Source: Saprospirales bacterium
Lineage (GTDB): Bacteria; Bacteroidota; Bacteroidia; Chitinophagales; Saprospiraceae
NCBI GenBank assembly: GCA_016711045.1
Contig: JADJTT010000007.1
Coordinates: forward strand, 248,001 to 312,000
Direction of reading: 5' to 3'
Length of the DNA: 64,000 nucleotides
Shown here piece by piece: positions 45,153 through 53,747 of this stretch. The notes under the pieces are model-generated. The model was given only the letters and a program-made list of their open reading frames with translations. It was not told the origin of the DNA and did no database searches. The translations under genes were made by a program, and so were the position numbers. The first letter of the stretch is position 1. Each line of letters opens with the position of its first letter.

Positions 45153-46546
45153 AGGTGTATCACCTCGTCGTATGCAGCTGCCGCCGCTTCCATCACCGCT
45201 TCGCTCATGGTCGGGTGGGGGTGTACGGCTTTGATGAGTTCGTGGCCTGTGGTTTCCAGTTTACGGGCAACTACGACCTCTGCAATCATTTCGGTCACAT
45301 TGGCGCCGATCATATGGGCGCCCAGGAATTCACCGTATTTGGCGTCGAAAATTAATTTAATAAACCCGCTGCTGGCGCCTGCGGCCTTCGCTTTGCCGGA
45401 AGCCGTGAAGGGAAACTTGCCTACTTTCACCTCAAACCCGGCATCCTTGGCCGCTTGTTCGGTGTACCCTACGGAAGCAATTTCCGGGTTGCAGTACGTA
45501 CAGGCGGGAATATTGTTATAATCCAGGGGCTCAGGGGTTTTTCCGGCGATCTTTTCTACGCAGATTATGCCCTCCGCACTGGCTACGTGTGCTAGTGCAG
45601 GACCGGGGATAATGTCCCCAATCGCATAAATGCCCGGCATATTCGTTTGGTAGTACTTGTCGACAAGCACAAACCCCCGGTCGGTTTTAATGCCCAGCTC
45701 TTCCAGGCCGATGTGTTCCGTGTTGGGCGTGACGCCGGCGGCAGAGAGGACCACATCGCACTCAATGGTAGACTCCTTGCCATCCTTACGGCTCTTTATC
45801 TTTACCACGCAGTTTTTCCCGCTCGTATCGACGCTTTCCACCGACGTATTGCCGTGCACCTCGATACCCGATTTTTTGTAGAGCTTGCCCAATTCTTTGG
45901 AAATATCGGGATCTTCACGTGGAACCAGGCCTTGCTCCAGGAACTCAACCACCGCCACTTCCGTGCCGATGGTATGGTAGAAGTAGGCAAACTCCACACC
46001 GATAGCACCTGCACCTACAACAACCATTTTCTTGGGCTGTTTGTCCAGGGTCATGGCTTTGCGGTAATCGATCACTTTTTTCCCGTCAATTTTGAGGTTG
46101 GGCAGTTCCTTTGCGCGTGCACCGGTGGCCAGAATGATATGGTTGGCGCTGTATTCGGTCTTTTTTCCGGCAGCGTCGGTCACTTCTACTTTCTTGCCCC
46201 TTATCAACTTACCCACGCCGTTGATTACGGTGATCTTATTCTTGCGGAACAGGAAATTGATCCCTTTGCTCATTCCATCGGCTACTTCACGGCTCCGGGT
46301 GACCATTTTTCCAAAATCGGCCTTAGAGGAGCCAATCGTGATGCCGTAATCTTCCGCATGTTGGATGTATTCAAACACCTGGGCACTTTTCAGGAGCGCT
46401 TTGGTGGGGATGCAGCCCCAATTGAGGCAAATCCCGCCGAGCGATTCCCGTTCGACTACAGCCACATTCATTCCCAATTGAGCAGCGCGGATGGCTGCTA
46501 CGTATCCACCAGGACCACTTCCGATGACGATCAGATCGTATTGCAT
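45149..46546 (-). CDS. lpdA: Dihydrolipoyl dehydrogenase (E3)
   Basis: 465 residues. FAD-binding DLIVIGSGPGGYVAAIRAAQLG, redox disulfide GGICLNWGCIPTKALL, NAD-binding VVVGAGAIGVEFAYFYHTIG, FAD motif GIYAIGDIIPGPALAHVASAEG, and the C-terminal AVHPHPTMSEAVMEAA with the catalytic His-Glu pair. Reoxidises lipoamide of 2-oxoacid dehydrogenase complexes and the glycine cleavage system with NAD+. It converges on the HlyD gene with a 4-bp overlap. Confidence 0.96.
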   Translation of the reverse strand: MQYDLIVIGSGPGGYVAAIRAAQLGMNVAVVERESLGGICLNWGCIPTKALLKSAQVFEYIQHAEDYGITIGSSKADFGKMVTRSREVADGMSKGINFLFRKNKITVINGVGKLIRGKKVEVTDAAGKKTEYSANHIILATGARAKELPNLKIDGKKVIDYRKAMTLDKQPKKMVVVGAGAIGVEFAYFYHTIGTEVAVVEFLEQGLVPREDPDISKELGKLYKKSGIEVHGNTSVESVDTSGKNCVVKIKSRKDGKESTIECDVVLSAAGVTPNTEHIGLEELGIKTDRGFVLVDKYYQTNMPGIYAIGDIIPGPALAHVASAEGIICVEKIAGKTPEPLDYNNIPACTYCNPEIASVGYTEQAAKDAGFEVKVGKFPFTASGKAKAAGASSGFIKLIFDAKYGEFLGAHMIGANVTEMIAEVVVARKLETTGHELIKAVHPHPTMSEAVMEAAAAAYDEVIHL

Positions 46547-46591
46547 AGGTTGAGATTTCTTTTATGGTAACAGAATTAGCGTTTAACGCCG

Positions 46592-46599
46592 CAAATATA
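46592..46599 (-). promoter_or_regulatory. -7 box of lpdA promoter
   Basis: On the minus strand TATATTTG matches TAnnTTTG, about 45 bp upstream of the lpdA start, with a TTG about 16 nt further upstream. Confidence 0.45.
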
Positions 46600-47009
46600 A
46601 ACAAAAACCCCTCTGCAAGAACTGCAGGGGGGCCTATCCAACTTACTGATACTAAAAATTTCTTTTTGGAGGACACGGGCATAGAAGCAGAATCCATCGG
46701 CTTTGCCGATCATTTTTTCATCTACCAACTAAATTTCGTGTATCCGCCCTTCGTGTGTTCGCTTCGAGTGGTAGGATAAAGGTAGGAAAATCCGTTGCGC
46801 CCTCCAAAAAAATGCGAGGCAAAATTTGAGGAATTTCGCATTTAATCATTTTGCGTATATTAGATAAAATATTGATAATCAACATTTAACTAAAATGCAA
46901 AAAGAAAAAAACCGCTATTGGTGCACAGTTATTCACATAATAGCCAACAGGGTTACGCGACATTTTTTCCCGTAATTCAAGGGGTTAGGAAAGGGTATAA
47001 ACAAAATAA
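46600..47009. other. Intergenic stretch without a recognisable gene
   Basis: About 410 bp, AT-rich in its right half. It contains an inverted repeat AAATGCGA (46810-46817) / TCGCATTT (46836-46843) around an 18-nt loop. A 71-residue plus-strand reading frame (46564-46779) has no family resemblance or ribosome-binding context. No tRNA or other RNA was recognised. Confidence 0.5.
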
Positions 47010-47510
47010 TTACAGTTCGTAGTTGGCAAGCACGATGATGAGGGTAGGGCCGTCGAAACTCTGAATTTTGTCCACCTGCATCCAGAATCCCGTTTCTACT
47101 TCCATGGGTTGGGCCAGGTGGAAGGATGCTTCCTGAAGGGCCAAGGCATCGGCATATTGGGAAAAAGGCCCGTAGGTTGGCCCGAGGCTTCCCAGTGTCC
47201 GGAATTGATTCTGAGCCTCCTGAAACCAGAATTCGGGGTTTTCTTCCTCCACCGGACCGGGAAAGCGGAACCGGAATTCCTGACGCAGGCTGTCGCATCC
47301 CGATTGGAAAACTTCCAGAAACACGCCGCTGTGGAAACCCACGATCTCCAACCCCTCTGTTCCGGTTTGCATAAAATCGTGCGAATCGACCCCGGGAAGG
47401 TCTTCTGAAAAGATGGCATTGGGGGTGGTAGGGCAATCTCCTTCTTTTCCGGTGGAGTTGCATGCGGTTAACAAGATCAGATAGCCAATAAAAATGGACC
47501 AGGCGCGCAC
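47010..47510 (-). CDS. Hypothetical lipoprotein
   Basis: 166 residues with a lipoprotein signal MRAWSIFIGYLILLTAC (lipobox LTAC). The mature part (EGLEIVGFHSGVFLEVFQSGCDSLRQEFRFRF; FHLAQPMEVETGFWMQVDKIQSFDG) is beta-rich with two further Cys residues. No family was recognised. A -7 box TACCTTTG lies upstream at 47629-47622. Confidence 0.7.
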   Translation of the reverse strand: MRAWSIFIGYLILLTACNSTGKEGDCPTTPNAIFSEDLPGVDSHDFMQTGTEGLEIVGFHSGVFLEVFQSGCDSLRQEFRFRFPGPVEEENPEFWFQEAQNQFRTLGSLGPTYGPFSQYADALALQEASFHLAQPMEVETGFWMQVDKIQSFDGPTLIIVLANYEL

Positions 47511-47621
47511 AGGATTACTGTTTTGGTTGAAAAATGTAGGCCAAAAGGAGCTAGAAAGTTAAACAAAATGGCAAGGCTTTCTGTTTCGCTCCCAATCAAT
47601 ACTGAAGGCATAATAACACCG

Positions 47622-47629
47622 CAAAGGTA
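47622..47629 (-). promoter_or_regulatory. -7 box upstream of hypothetical lipoprotein
   Basis: On the minus strand TACCTTTG matches TAnnTTTG, about 110 bp upstream of the lipoprotein start and just before the divergent folE gene. Confidence 0.4.
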
Positions 47630-47644
47630 TCAAAATTATTCTGC

Positions 47645-48340
47645 ATGAATTATCACAATGGAAAATGGAAAAACGGTCAAACCGGGCACAATGGCATGCA
47701 TCTGGCCGATGAAATAGGCGAACAGCATGTGGCCACCTCGATAGAAACGCCTCTTCGGGACGATGCCTTCGAGCTCTCCGACGAAGACAAGATTGATCGC
47801 ATTGCCGGGCATTTTGAAGAGATCATGCAGCTCATCGGGCTGGATCTGGATGACGATAGCCTGCAAGGCACTCCCCGTCGTGTAGCCAAAATGTATGTGC
47901 AGGAGATTTTCTCCGGACTGAATCCTGTCCACAAGCCTGAACCTACGCTTTTTGAGAATAAATTCAACTACCGTAGCATGGTGGTGGAGAAAGAAATACT
48001 CGTGCAATCCTTCTGCGAGCATCATTTTCTTCCGATCTATGGCCGGGCTCATGTAGCCTACATCTCCAGTGGCAAAGTGATCGGCCTTTCCAAACTCAAC
48101 CGCATCGTTGCCTACTACGCCAAGCGCCCACAGGTGCAGGAACGGCTCACCATGCAGATCGCCAATGAATTAAAGCAAGTGTTGGAAACAGAAGATGTGG
48201 CCGTATACCTGGAGGCCAAACACATGTGTGTGCAGGCCAGAGGAATCGAACACCAGGATAGCAGCACGGTCACCTTTGAATATGGCGGCCGTTTTTTGAA
48301 TGAAAACACCAAACAGGAATTTTTGCAAGCCATCAGATGA
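47645..48340 (+). CDS. folE: GTP cyclohydrolase I
   Basis: 231 residues. Converts GTP to dihydroneopterin triphosphate, the first step to folate and pterins. Zinc-binding Cys/His lie in VQSFCEHHFLPIYGRAHVAYI and in KHMCVQARGIEHQDS; VIGLSKLNRIVAYYAKRPQVQERLT is the FolE signature. The first 35 residues are a loose extension. The stop codon TGA is also the first three bases of an 87-bp palindromic repeat. Confidence 0.95.
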   Translation: MNYHNGKWKNGQTGHNGMHLADEIGEQHVATSIETPLRDDAFELSDEDKIDRIAGHFEEIMQLIGLDLDDDSLQGTPRRVAKMYVQEIFSGLNPVHKPEPTLFENKFNYRSMVVEKEILVQSFCEHHFLPIYGRAHVAYISSGKVIGLSKLNRIVAYYAKRPQVQERLTMQIANELKQVLETEDVAVYLEAKHMCVQARGIEHQDSSTVTFEYGGRFLNENTKQEFLQAIR

Positions 48341-48424
48341 TTTGACACCCTCCGGCCGTCAAATCACTTGGGACTGGTGCGGCAGCCGGACGCACCAGTC
48401 CCAAACCACTTCGGGTTGAGTATA
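48338..48424. repeat. 87-bp palindromic repeat, copy A
   Basis: Same length as copy B at 51298-51384, with 77 of 87 positions identical by hand count. It holds a partly mismatched hairpin TGATTTGAC...GTCAAATCA, a second hairpin GGGACTGGTGCG / CGCACCAGTCCC and the tail AACC-acttcg-GGTT-GAGTATA. The remainder of the gap to gdhA (48425-48646) is AT-rich and shows no gene. Confidence 0.88.
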
Positions 48425-48646
48425 TTTAACAGAAAAGTGCAAAAAAGATCAGACTTGTTGCTTGGTGTTTTCGCGATTTTTTTGATCTTTATCCTCGATA
48501 TTTTAAGAAGATTATTTTGAAATACCTGCCAGAGCACTACTCTTTTCCGAAGGTGATTTTTGTCAGACCGCATGGTGAGAAAAATCAAATGTTTTTTTAG
48601 CCCTTCCATTTACTTTTAGGCAGGTATTAACAAAAAAACTCTTTTT

Positions 48647-50008
48647 ATGGCTGTCCTAACCATTAATTCCAAACCAATGGTCGAGAAATTCATGAACGAC
48701 CTCATTACCCGCAACCCGAATGAACCGGAATTTCACCAGGCTGTTCAGGAATTTGCGGAAGTTGTTATTCCTTTTATTGAAGCAAATCCCAAGTACAAAG
48801 GACATTCCCTGATGGAACGTCTGACCGAACCCGAACGCGTGATCCAATTCCGTGTATCCTGGGTAGACGACAAAGGGGTGGTGCAAGTAAATAAAGGCTA
48901 TCGTGTGGAGTTTAGTAATGCGATTGGCCCCTACAAAGGGGGACTTCGTTTACACCCGACCGTTAACCTGGGCTTGCTGAAATTTTTGGGTTTTGAACAA
49001 ATCTTCAAAAACAGCCTTACCACGCTTCCTATGGGCGGTGGGAAAGGTGGCTCTAACTTCGATCCCAAAGGAAAATCCGATGGCGAAATTATGCGCTTTT
49101 GCCAATCCTTTATGATGGAACTCTTCCGCCATATCGGTCCCGACACCGACGTACCCGCTGGAGATATCGGCGTAGGTGGTCGCGAGATCGGCTTCCTTTT
49201 CGGGATGTACAAGAAACTGCGCAATGAGCACACCGGCGTACTCACCGGAAAAGGCATGACCTATGGTGGTAGCCTCATTCGTCCGGAAGCCACCGGCTAT
49301 GGAACGGTTTATTTTATGAAAGAAATGCTCAAAACCAGGGGAATGGACATGGAAGGCAAGCGCTGCCTGGTTTCTGGTTCCGGTAACGTGGCTCAATATG
49401 CCATTGAAAAGATCCTGGATTTTGGAGGTATTCCGCTGACCGCTTCCGATTCCACCGGCACTGTATATGACAAAGAAGGCATCACTCGGGAAAAACTGGC
49501 CTGGTTGATGGATCTCAAGAACGTCCGCCGCGGCCGAATTAAGGAATTCGCCGATCATTTCGGACTCCTCTTCCTGGAAGGCAAACGCCCGTGGAGTATT
49601 CCGGCAGACCTGGCTTTCCCCTGCGCCACACAGAACGAAGTGGATGAAAACGATGCCAAAGACCTCATTAAGAATGGCGTGATCGGAGTGGCAGAAGGCG
49701 CGAATATGCCCACTACTCCGGGAGGCATCCGCATCTACCAAAACGCCAAGATTCTCTATGGCCTCGGCAAGGCTGCCAACGCAGGTGGCGTGGCTACCTC
49801 TGGTCTCGAAATGAGCCAAAACAGCCTTCGCCTCTCCTGGACGCGTGAAGAAGTCGACAAACGCCTGCACGACATTATGTGCAATATTCACGAACAATGC
49901 GTGAAATATGGAAGGATCGACGACAAATACATCGACTATGTGAAAGGCGCCAATATCGCCGGCTTCGTCAAAGTCGCCGACGCGGTGCTCGAACAAGGGG
50001 TGATCTGA
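48647..50008 (+). CDS. gdhA: NADP-type glutamate dehydrogenase
   Basis: 453 residues, the usual hexameric small-enzyme length. Makes glutamate from 2-oxoglutarate and ammonia. PYKGGLRLHPTVNLGLLKFLGFEQIFKNSLT with the following MGGGKGGSNFDPKGKSD is the substrate/catalytic Lys region; DVPAGDIGVGGREIGF follows; VSGSGNVAQYAIEKI is the nucleotide-binding loop. The sequence resembles the assimilatory NADP enzyme, but cofactor is inferred. It is closed by a strong terminator. Confidence 0.95.
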   Translation: MAVLTINSKPMVEKFMNDLITRNPNEPEFHQAVQEFAEVVIPFIEANPKYKGHSLMERLTEPERVIQFRVSWVDDKGVVQVNKGYRVEFSNAIGPYKGGLRLHPTVNLGLLKFLGFEQIFKNSLTTLPMGGGKGGSNFDPKGKSDGEIMRFCQSFMMELFRHIGPDTDVPAGDIGVGGREIGFLFGMYKKLRNEHTGVLTGKGMTYGGSLIRPEATGYGTVYFMKEMLKTRGMDMEGKRCLVSGSGNVAQYAIEKILDFGGIPLTASDSTGTVYDKEGITREKLAWLMDLKNVRRGRIKEFADHFGLLFLEGKRPWSIPADLAFPCATQNEVDENDAKDLIKNGVIGVAEGANMPTTPGGIRIYQNAKILYGLGKAANAGGVATSGLEMSQNSLRLSWTREEVDKRLHDIMCNIHEQCVKYGRIDDKYIDYVKGANIAGFVKVADAVLEQGVI

Positions 50009-50030
50009 TAAAGATGATCCAATTCAACAT

Positions 50031-50062
50031 AAAAAGCCCTGGGGTCGATCCCGGGGCTTTTT
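50031..50062 (+). terminator. Intrinsic terminator of gdhA
   Basis: AAAAAGCCCTGGGG-TCGA-TCCCGGGGCTTTTT folds into a 14-bp stem with two wobble pairs and a TCGA loop, ending in a T-run, 22 bp after the stop. Confidence 0.9.
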
Positions 50063-50163
50063 ATTTTGAACAAAATGCCCTGAATAATCTTTTAGATGCA
50101 AGCAAACATCTTTTTTTATCTTCGCACCGGATTTTAAAACCTTTGAAAACGAACCATACGAAC

Positions 50164-51147
50164 ATGAGAGAATTGACCCTGCGCGATTCCTTGCGGGAAG
50201 CAATGTCGGAAGAAATGCGCCGCGACGAGTCGGTGTTTTTAATGGGAGAGGAGGTAGCCGAATACAACGGCGCCTACAAGGTGAGTAAAGGCATGCTGGA
50301 TGAATTTGGTCCCAAGCGCGTTATCGACACTCCCATTGCCGAACTTGGCTTTGCCGGGATAGGCGTCGGCGCCGCCATGAACGGACTGCGTCCCATTGTT
50401 GAATTCATGACCTGGAACTTCGCAGTCCTGGCATTCGACCAGATTATCAATAATGCGGCAAAAACCCTGGCTCAGTCAGCAGGCCAATTCAAATGCCCCA
50501 TCGTATTCCGGGGGCCCTCCGGGACCGCAGGCCAGCTGGCACAACAACATTCCCAAACCTTTGAGAGCTGGCTTGCCAATGTACCCGGCCTGAAAGTAAT
50601 TTCCTGTATCGATCCGGCCGATGCCAAGGGCCTCCTCAAATCTGCCATCCGGGATGATGATCCGATCTGTATGATGGAATCGGAAATCATGTACGCCCAC
50701 AAAGGCATGGTGCCTGAAGAAGAATACCTCGTGCCTATCGGAACAGCTGCCGTACGCCGCGTAGGTACGGATGTGACCATCGTCTCTTTCAATAAAATGA
50801 CCCTGGTTGCGCTGGAAGCGGCCGAAGAGCTGGAAAAAGAAGGCATCTCCGCCGAAGTCATCGACCTGCGCACCATCCGTCCGTTGGATCACCATACTAT
50901 CGTCCGGTCGGTGCAAAAAACCAACCGCCTTGTGGTAGTCGATGAATCCTGGCCCTTTGCAGGAGTTTCGGCAGAGATCGCTTATGAGGTCCAAAAATAC
51001 GCGTTCGACTATTTGGACGCTGCGGTTACCCGGATCAATGGAGCCGATACTTCCATGCCCTTTGCCCCTACACTCGTCGATGCGTATTTGCCTAACCCCG
51101 CGAAAGTGATTAAAGGAGTAAAAGAAGTGATGTACGCAAAACGTTGA
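50164..51147 (+). CDS. pdhB: Pyruvate dehydrogenase E1 component, beta subunit
   Basis: 327 residues from ATG 50164 (MRELTLRDSLREAMSEEM); the frame is open upstream only by chance through the gdhA end. VFLMGEEVAEYNGAYKVSKGML and RVIDTPIAELGFAGIGVGAAM contain the TPP-contact Glu; FRGPSGTAGQLAQQHSQ and VDESWPFAGVSAEIAYEV are beta-subunit signatures. With the alpha subunit (not here), E2 and LpdA it oxidises pyruvate to acetyl-CoA. A likely -7 box TATCTTCG is at 50117-50124. Confidence 0.95.
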   Translation: MRELTLRDSLREAMSEEMRRDESVFLMGEEVAEYNGAYKVSKGMLDEFGPKRVIDTPIAELGFAGIGVGAAMNGLRPIVEFMTWNFAVLAFDQIINNAAKTLAQSAGQFKCPIVFRGPSGTAGQLAQQHSQTFESWLANVPGLKVISCIDPADAKGLLKSAIRDDDPICMMESEIMYAHKGMVPEEEYLVPIGTAAVRRVGTDVTIVSFNKMTLVALEAAEELEKEGISAEVIDLRTIRPLDHHTIVRSVQKTNRLVVVDESWPFAGVSAEIAYEVQKYAFDYLDAAVTRINGADTSMPFAPTLVDAYLPNPAKVIKGVKEVMYAKR

Positions 51148-51174
51148 TAGTAAATATTTTGATTATACTTACTT

Positions 51175-51207
51175 AAAGGGAGTTGTGTCACGCACAACTC
51201 CCTTTTT
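51175..51207 (+). terminator. Intrinsic terminator of pdhB
   Basis: AAAGGGAGTTGTG (51175-51187) and CACAACTCCCTTT pair perfectly over 13 bp with a TCACG loop, then TT, 27 bp after the stop. Confidence 0.9.
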
Positions 51208-51297
51208 CTTTTCAAATTGGTAAGGAAACGAAAAGGAGTTTTAGTATTTTGCAACCTGTAACGTTTTTTGACAATATTAATTTGTCCGTAGTAAAAG

Positions 51298-51384
51298 TGA
51301 TTTGACGGCCGGCGGCCGTCAAATCACTTGGGACTAGTGCGGCCGCCGGCCGCACTAGTCCCAAACCAATTCGGTTTGAGTATA
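51298..51384. repeat. 87-bp palindromic repeat, copy B
   Basis: Three hairpins in a row: TGATTTGACGGCC-ggc-GGCCGTCAAATCA (13-bp stem), GGGACTAGTGCGGCC-gcc-GGCCGCACTAGTCCC (15-bp stem) and CAAACC-aattc-GGTTTG. It ends with GAGTATA, as in copy A. It ends 16 bp before the start codon of the next gene, so it would sit in that mRNA leader. Confidence 0.9.
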
Positions 51385-51400
51385 ACAAAACCTTTCATCC

Positions 51401-51733
51401 ATGACAAAGAAGTTCAATTGGAGCGGCTTTACGAAGCAGGAACGCATGGAGGTGATCGATGAGATCGAAGAACTCGTCCGGGGATCAGGCGGTTGGATCA
51501 CTGATCATCAGATGTTCTCTAATTTCTCGATCAACATCACCATCGAAATTCCGTTGGAAAATGCGAAAGTCCTGTACCTGAAGTTGGAGAAGCTATTGCG
51601 CATGGACTTATTAAAGGATCATGACGACCCATTCACGCTCACCGGAGAAGAGGAAAGCAAGGTTTTTCTGCATGTTCATTTTATTCACGAAAAACCGGAC
51701 CTGAAAATGGAAATTCCCGAAGTGCCGGGATAA
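51401..51733 (+). CDS. Hypothetical protein paired with CHAT protease
   Basis: 110 residues, no signal or membrane segment. An N-terminal helical part (WSGFTKQERMEVIDEIEELV) is followed by beta-strand-like segments (FSINITIEIPLENAKVLYLKLEKLL; VFLHVHFIHEKPDLKMEI). No family was recognised. It starts 16 bp after the palindromic repeat and is followed 20 bp later by the EAD-CHAT gene, so it is probably co-transcribed and may be a partner or regulator of that protease. Confidence 0.75.
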   Translation: MTKKFNWSGFTKQERMEVIDEIEELVRGSGGWITDHQMFSNFSINITIEIPLENAKVLYLKLEKLLRMDLLKDHDDPFTLTGEEESKVFLHVHFIHEKPDLKMEIPEVPG

Positions 51734-51753
51734 TTCAAGATAAACAAACCCAC

Positions 51754-52641
51754 ATGCCAATCAACAAAAACAGCATACAAGCGCTGATCATCGAAGGGGA
51801 GCTTGGAAAAGCTATCAAACAACTCCTTGAATTGGGTAAAATTTATAGCCCTGACCTGCTCAACGAAACGACTCTGCTTTCTGCCCGGTTCAATTCCCTT
51901 GAGCGGGACAAACGGGCCGGGATGATCTCCAACGATAATGCGACCATGCGTTTCGCCCAGATTGGCAGCTCGCTTACTTACCTCCTGGAAAAAGTGGAAC
52001 AAGGGTGGCAGTTGGATAACGGGGGAGAAGAAGCCGCTCCAGCCAACACGCCTGCACCCGGCCAGACTGCAAGCGGGACTTCCAAGCAGGTAATTTTATT
52101 CCTTGCGGCCAATCCCAAGGATTCCTCCCGCCTTCGCCTGGATGAAGAAGTTCGGCGTATTGAAGGGGCGCTGGAACGCTCCAGGTACCGCGATCAGTTC
52201 CGCCTCGAGCAGCGGTGGGCGGTGCAAATACCCGATTTGCGCAGAGCACTTTTAGATGAACAACCGGGAATAATCCATTTTTCCGGCCATGGCTCTGAAT
52301 TGGGACGCATCTACCTCGAAGATATTGCCGGTAACGGTCAGGAGGTATCCGCTGAGGCTCTCGGGAAACTCTTCAAACTTTTTGCCGATCAAATAAAATG
52401 TGTGGTGCTGAATGCCTGCTATTCGGAAACGCAAGCAGGGGAAATTGTCAAACACGGCATTCCCGTAATCGGCATGAATACCGCCGTGCCCGATAAGGCC
52501 GCCGTAGAGTTCTCCGAAGCATTCTACGACGCCCTGGGTGCCGGCCGCAACATCGATTTCGCTTTTGAACTGGGTTGTAGCGCTATCGAACTATACAACC
52601 TCAAGGCGGAAGATATCCCTGTGCTAAAAAAGCCTGAATAA
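51754..52641 (+). CDS. Effector-associated domain (EAD11-like) fused to CHAT caspase-like protease
   Basis: 295 residues. Residues 8-82 (ALIIEGELGKAIKQLLELG, LLSARFNSLERDKRAGMIS, YLLEKVE) match the effector-associated domain type usually called EAD11, a helical adaptor that pairs with like domains. A linker rich in Ala/Pro follows. Residues 112-280 form a CHAT domain of the caspase clan: VILFLAANPKDSSRLRLDEEVRRI, GIIHFSGHG with His179, and CVVLNACYSE with Cys222, the likely catalytic dyad. Such proteins belong to conflict and cell-death systems of multicellular bacteria. Targets are unknown; no NTPase sensor is adjacent. Confidence 0.87.
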   Translation: MPINKNSIQALIIEGELGKAIKQLLELGKIYSPDLLNETTLLSARFNSLERDKRAGMISNDNATMRFAQIGSSLTYLLEKVEQGWQLDNGGEEAAPANTPAPGQTASGTSKQVILFLAANPKDSSRLRLDEEVRRIEGALERSRYRDQFRLEQRWAVQIPDLRRALLDEQPGIIHFSGHGSELGRIYLEDIAGNGQEVSAEALGKLFKLFADQIKCVVLNACYSETQAGEIVKHGIPVIGMNTAVPDKAAVEFSEAFYDALGAGRNIDFAFELGCSAIELYNLKAEDIPVLKKPE

Positions 52642-52668
52642 AAAAGGCGGAACAAGCCCGCCTTTTTT
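52640..52668. terminator. Bidirectional terminator between CHAT and DHODH-like genes
   Basis: AAAAAAGGCGG-aacaagc-CCGCCTTTTTT, a perfect 11-bp stem starting in the CHAT stop codon and ending 7 bp before the converging gene stop. Confidence 0.92.
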
Positions 52669-52674
52669 ATTTTA

Positions 52675-53664
52675 TCATTTCTGCGCTTCCAATATCTTAA
52701 TATAATTCGCCCGTTCGTAGGCGCTTGGGTTGGCAATATTTTGCTGGCTTAACAAGCCTTGTACTTCCCGTACCGAGACGAACATAAAGCGGTCCATCCA
52801 CTCTTTCAACTCCCGGTTCATGGTCTGCAGGTAGCGAATGCCATGTTTGTATAGAGCCGAAGCAGTCATCGTCACATCCGCGCCAGCCAACAGATATTTG
52901 ATTATCTCCGGGGCGCCCTGTATGCCGGTAGTCGCCGCAAGAGAGGCGTTCAGCTGTCCCCGAAGTATGGCGATCCAAAGCAAGGGAAGGCGTATTTCAT
53001 TGGGGTGGCTGTACTCCAGGTCAAAGACCACCTCCATCTTATCAATATTGAAGTTGGGCTGGTAGAAACGATTGAAAAGCACCAATGCATCCGCACCGGC
53101 CTCTTCCAGCCGCTTGGCCATATTGCCCATCGCACTGAAATAGGGGTTGAGTTTGACCGCAATGGGTATTTTGACCGTGTTCTTTACCGTTTTTACAATA
53201 TCTACATACCGTTGCTCTACTTCTGCACCGGTTAACGAAGTATCTGCCGGGATATAGAAAATATTGATCTCAATTCCATCTGCTCCAGCCTGTTCCATCT
53301 GCCGCGCATATTCGATCCAGCCTTCATTGGTGACCCCGTTCAGGCTGGCAATAATCGGGATTTCTACCTGCTCTTTGGCTTTGCGAATGATTTCCAGGTA
53401 CTGCTCGGTGCCGATGTTGTACTCGGATTCATCCGGAAAATAATCCATTGCTTCGGCGAATACCCCGGAAGTGGAACGCATTACGGATTCGTAAAACTCC
53501 ATTTCTGCCCTGATCTGTTCTTCAAATAACGAGAATAGTACGACGGCGCCTGCGCCGCAGTCCTCCATCTGAACGATCTTCCCGGGGTCCTGAGACAAGG
53601 TGCTGGCCGATACGACGATCGGGGAGCGAAGGGGTAACCCCATGTAGGTGGTGCGGAGATCCAT
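52675..53664 (-). CDS. Dihydroorotate dehydrogenase-like flavoprotein
   Basis: 329 residues, FMN TIM barrel. MDLRTTYMGLPLRSPIVVSASTLS, IPIIASLNGVTNEGW, GADGIEINIF, IPIAVKLNPYF, GADALVLFNRFYQPNFNID and the C-terminal ADVTMTASALYKHG are DHODH/PreA-like blocks. It differs from PyrD in its active-site region and is the kind often found beside pyruvate:ferredoxin oxidoreductase, as here, so a redox role with ferredoxin rather than pyrimidine synthesis is likely. It is the last gene of the nifJ cluster. Confidence 0.85.
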   Translation of the reverse strand: MDLRTTYMGLPLRSPIVVSASTLSQDPGKIVQMEDCGAGAVVLFSLFEEQIRAEMEFYESVMRSTSGVFAEAMDYFPDESEYNIGTEQYLEIIRKAKEQVEIPIIASLNGVTNEGWIEYARQMEQAGADGIEINIFYIPADTSLTGAEVEQRYVDIVKTVKNTVKIPIAVKLNPYFSAMGNMAKRLEEAGADALVLFNRFYQPNFNIDKMEVVFDLEYSHPNEIRLPLLWIAILRGQLNASLAATTGIQGAPEIIKYLLAGADVTMTASALYKHGIRYLQTMNRELKEWMDRFMFVSVREVQGLLSQQNIANPSAYERANYIKILEAQK

Positions 53665-53684
53665 ATTTTTTTTTGGTTTTTGAG

Positions 53685-53733
53685 TTTAGGAGGGTATACG
53701 TGTTTTTTCTACAAAAAACGATACCCTCCTAAA
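53685..53733. repeat. Long hairpin between nifJ and DHODH-like gene
   Basis: The arms (TTTAGGAGGGTAT from 53685, ATACCCTCCTAAA to 53733) extend inward with paired T and A runs around CTAC. It lies in an 83-bp gap and is not followed by a T-run in the direction of transcription, so RNA processing or stability control is as likely as termination. Confidence 0.75.
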
Positions 53734-53747
53734 CGTATAAACTTTAA

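Noticed and set aside
45911..45926. parS-like site (TTCACGTGGAAC) near parAB
   Set aside because: It lies inside lpdA about 18 kb from parAB and matches only about 11 of 16 consensus positions; chance is likely.
46564..46779. 71-residue plus-strand frame upstream of lpdA
   Set aside because: No family resemblance, no ribosome-binding context, and it overlaps the predicted lpdA promoter.
48364..48609. 81-residue minus-strand frame between folE and gdhA
   Set aside because: It starts in AT-rich intergenic sequence and runs through the palindromic repeat; no coding features.
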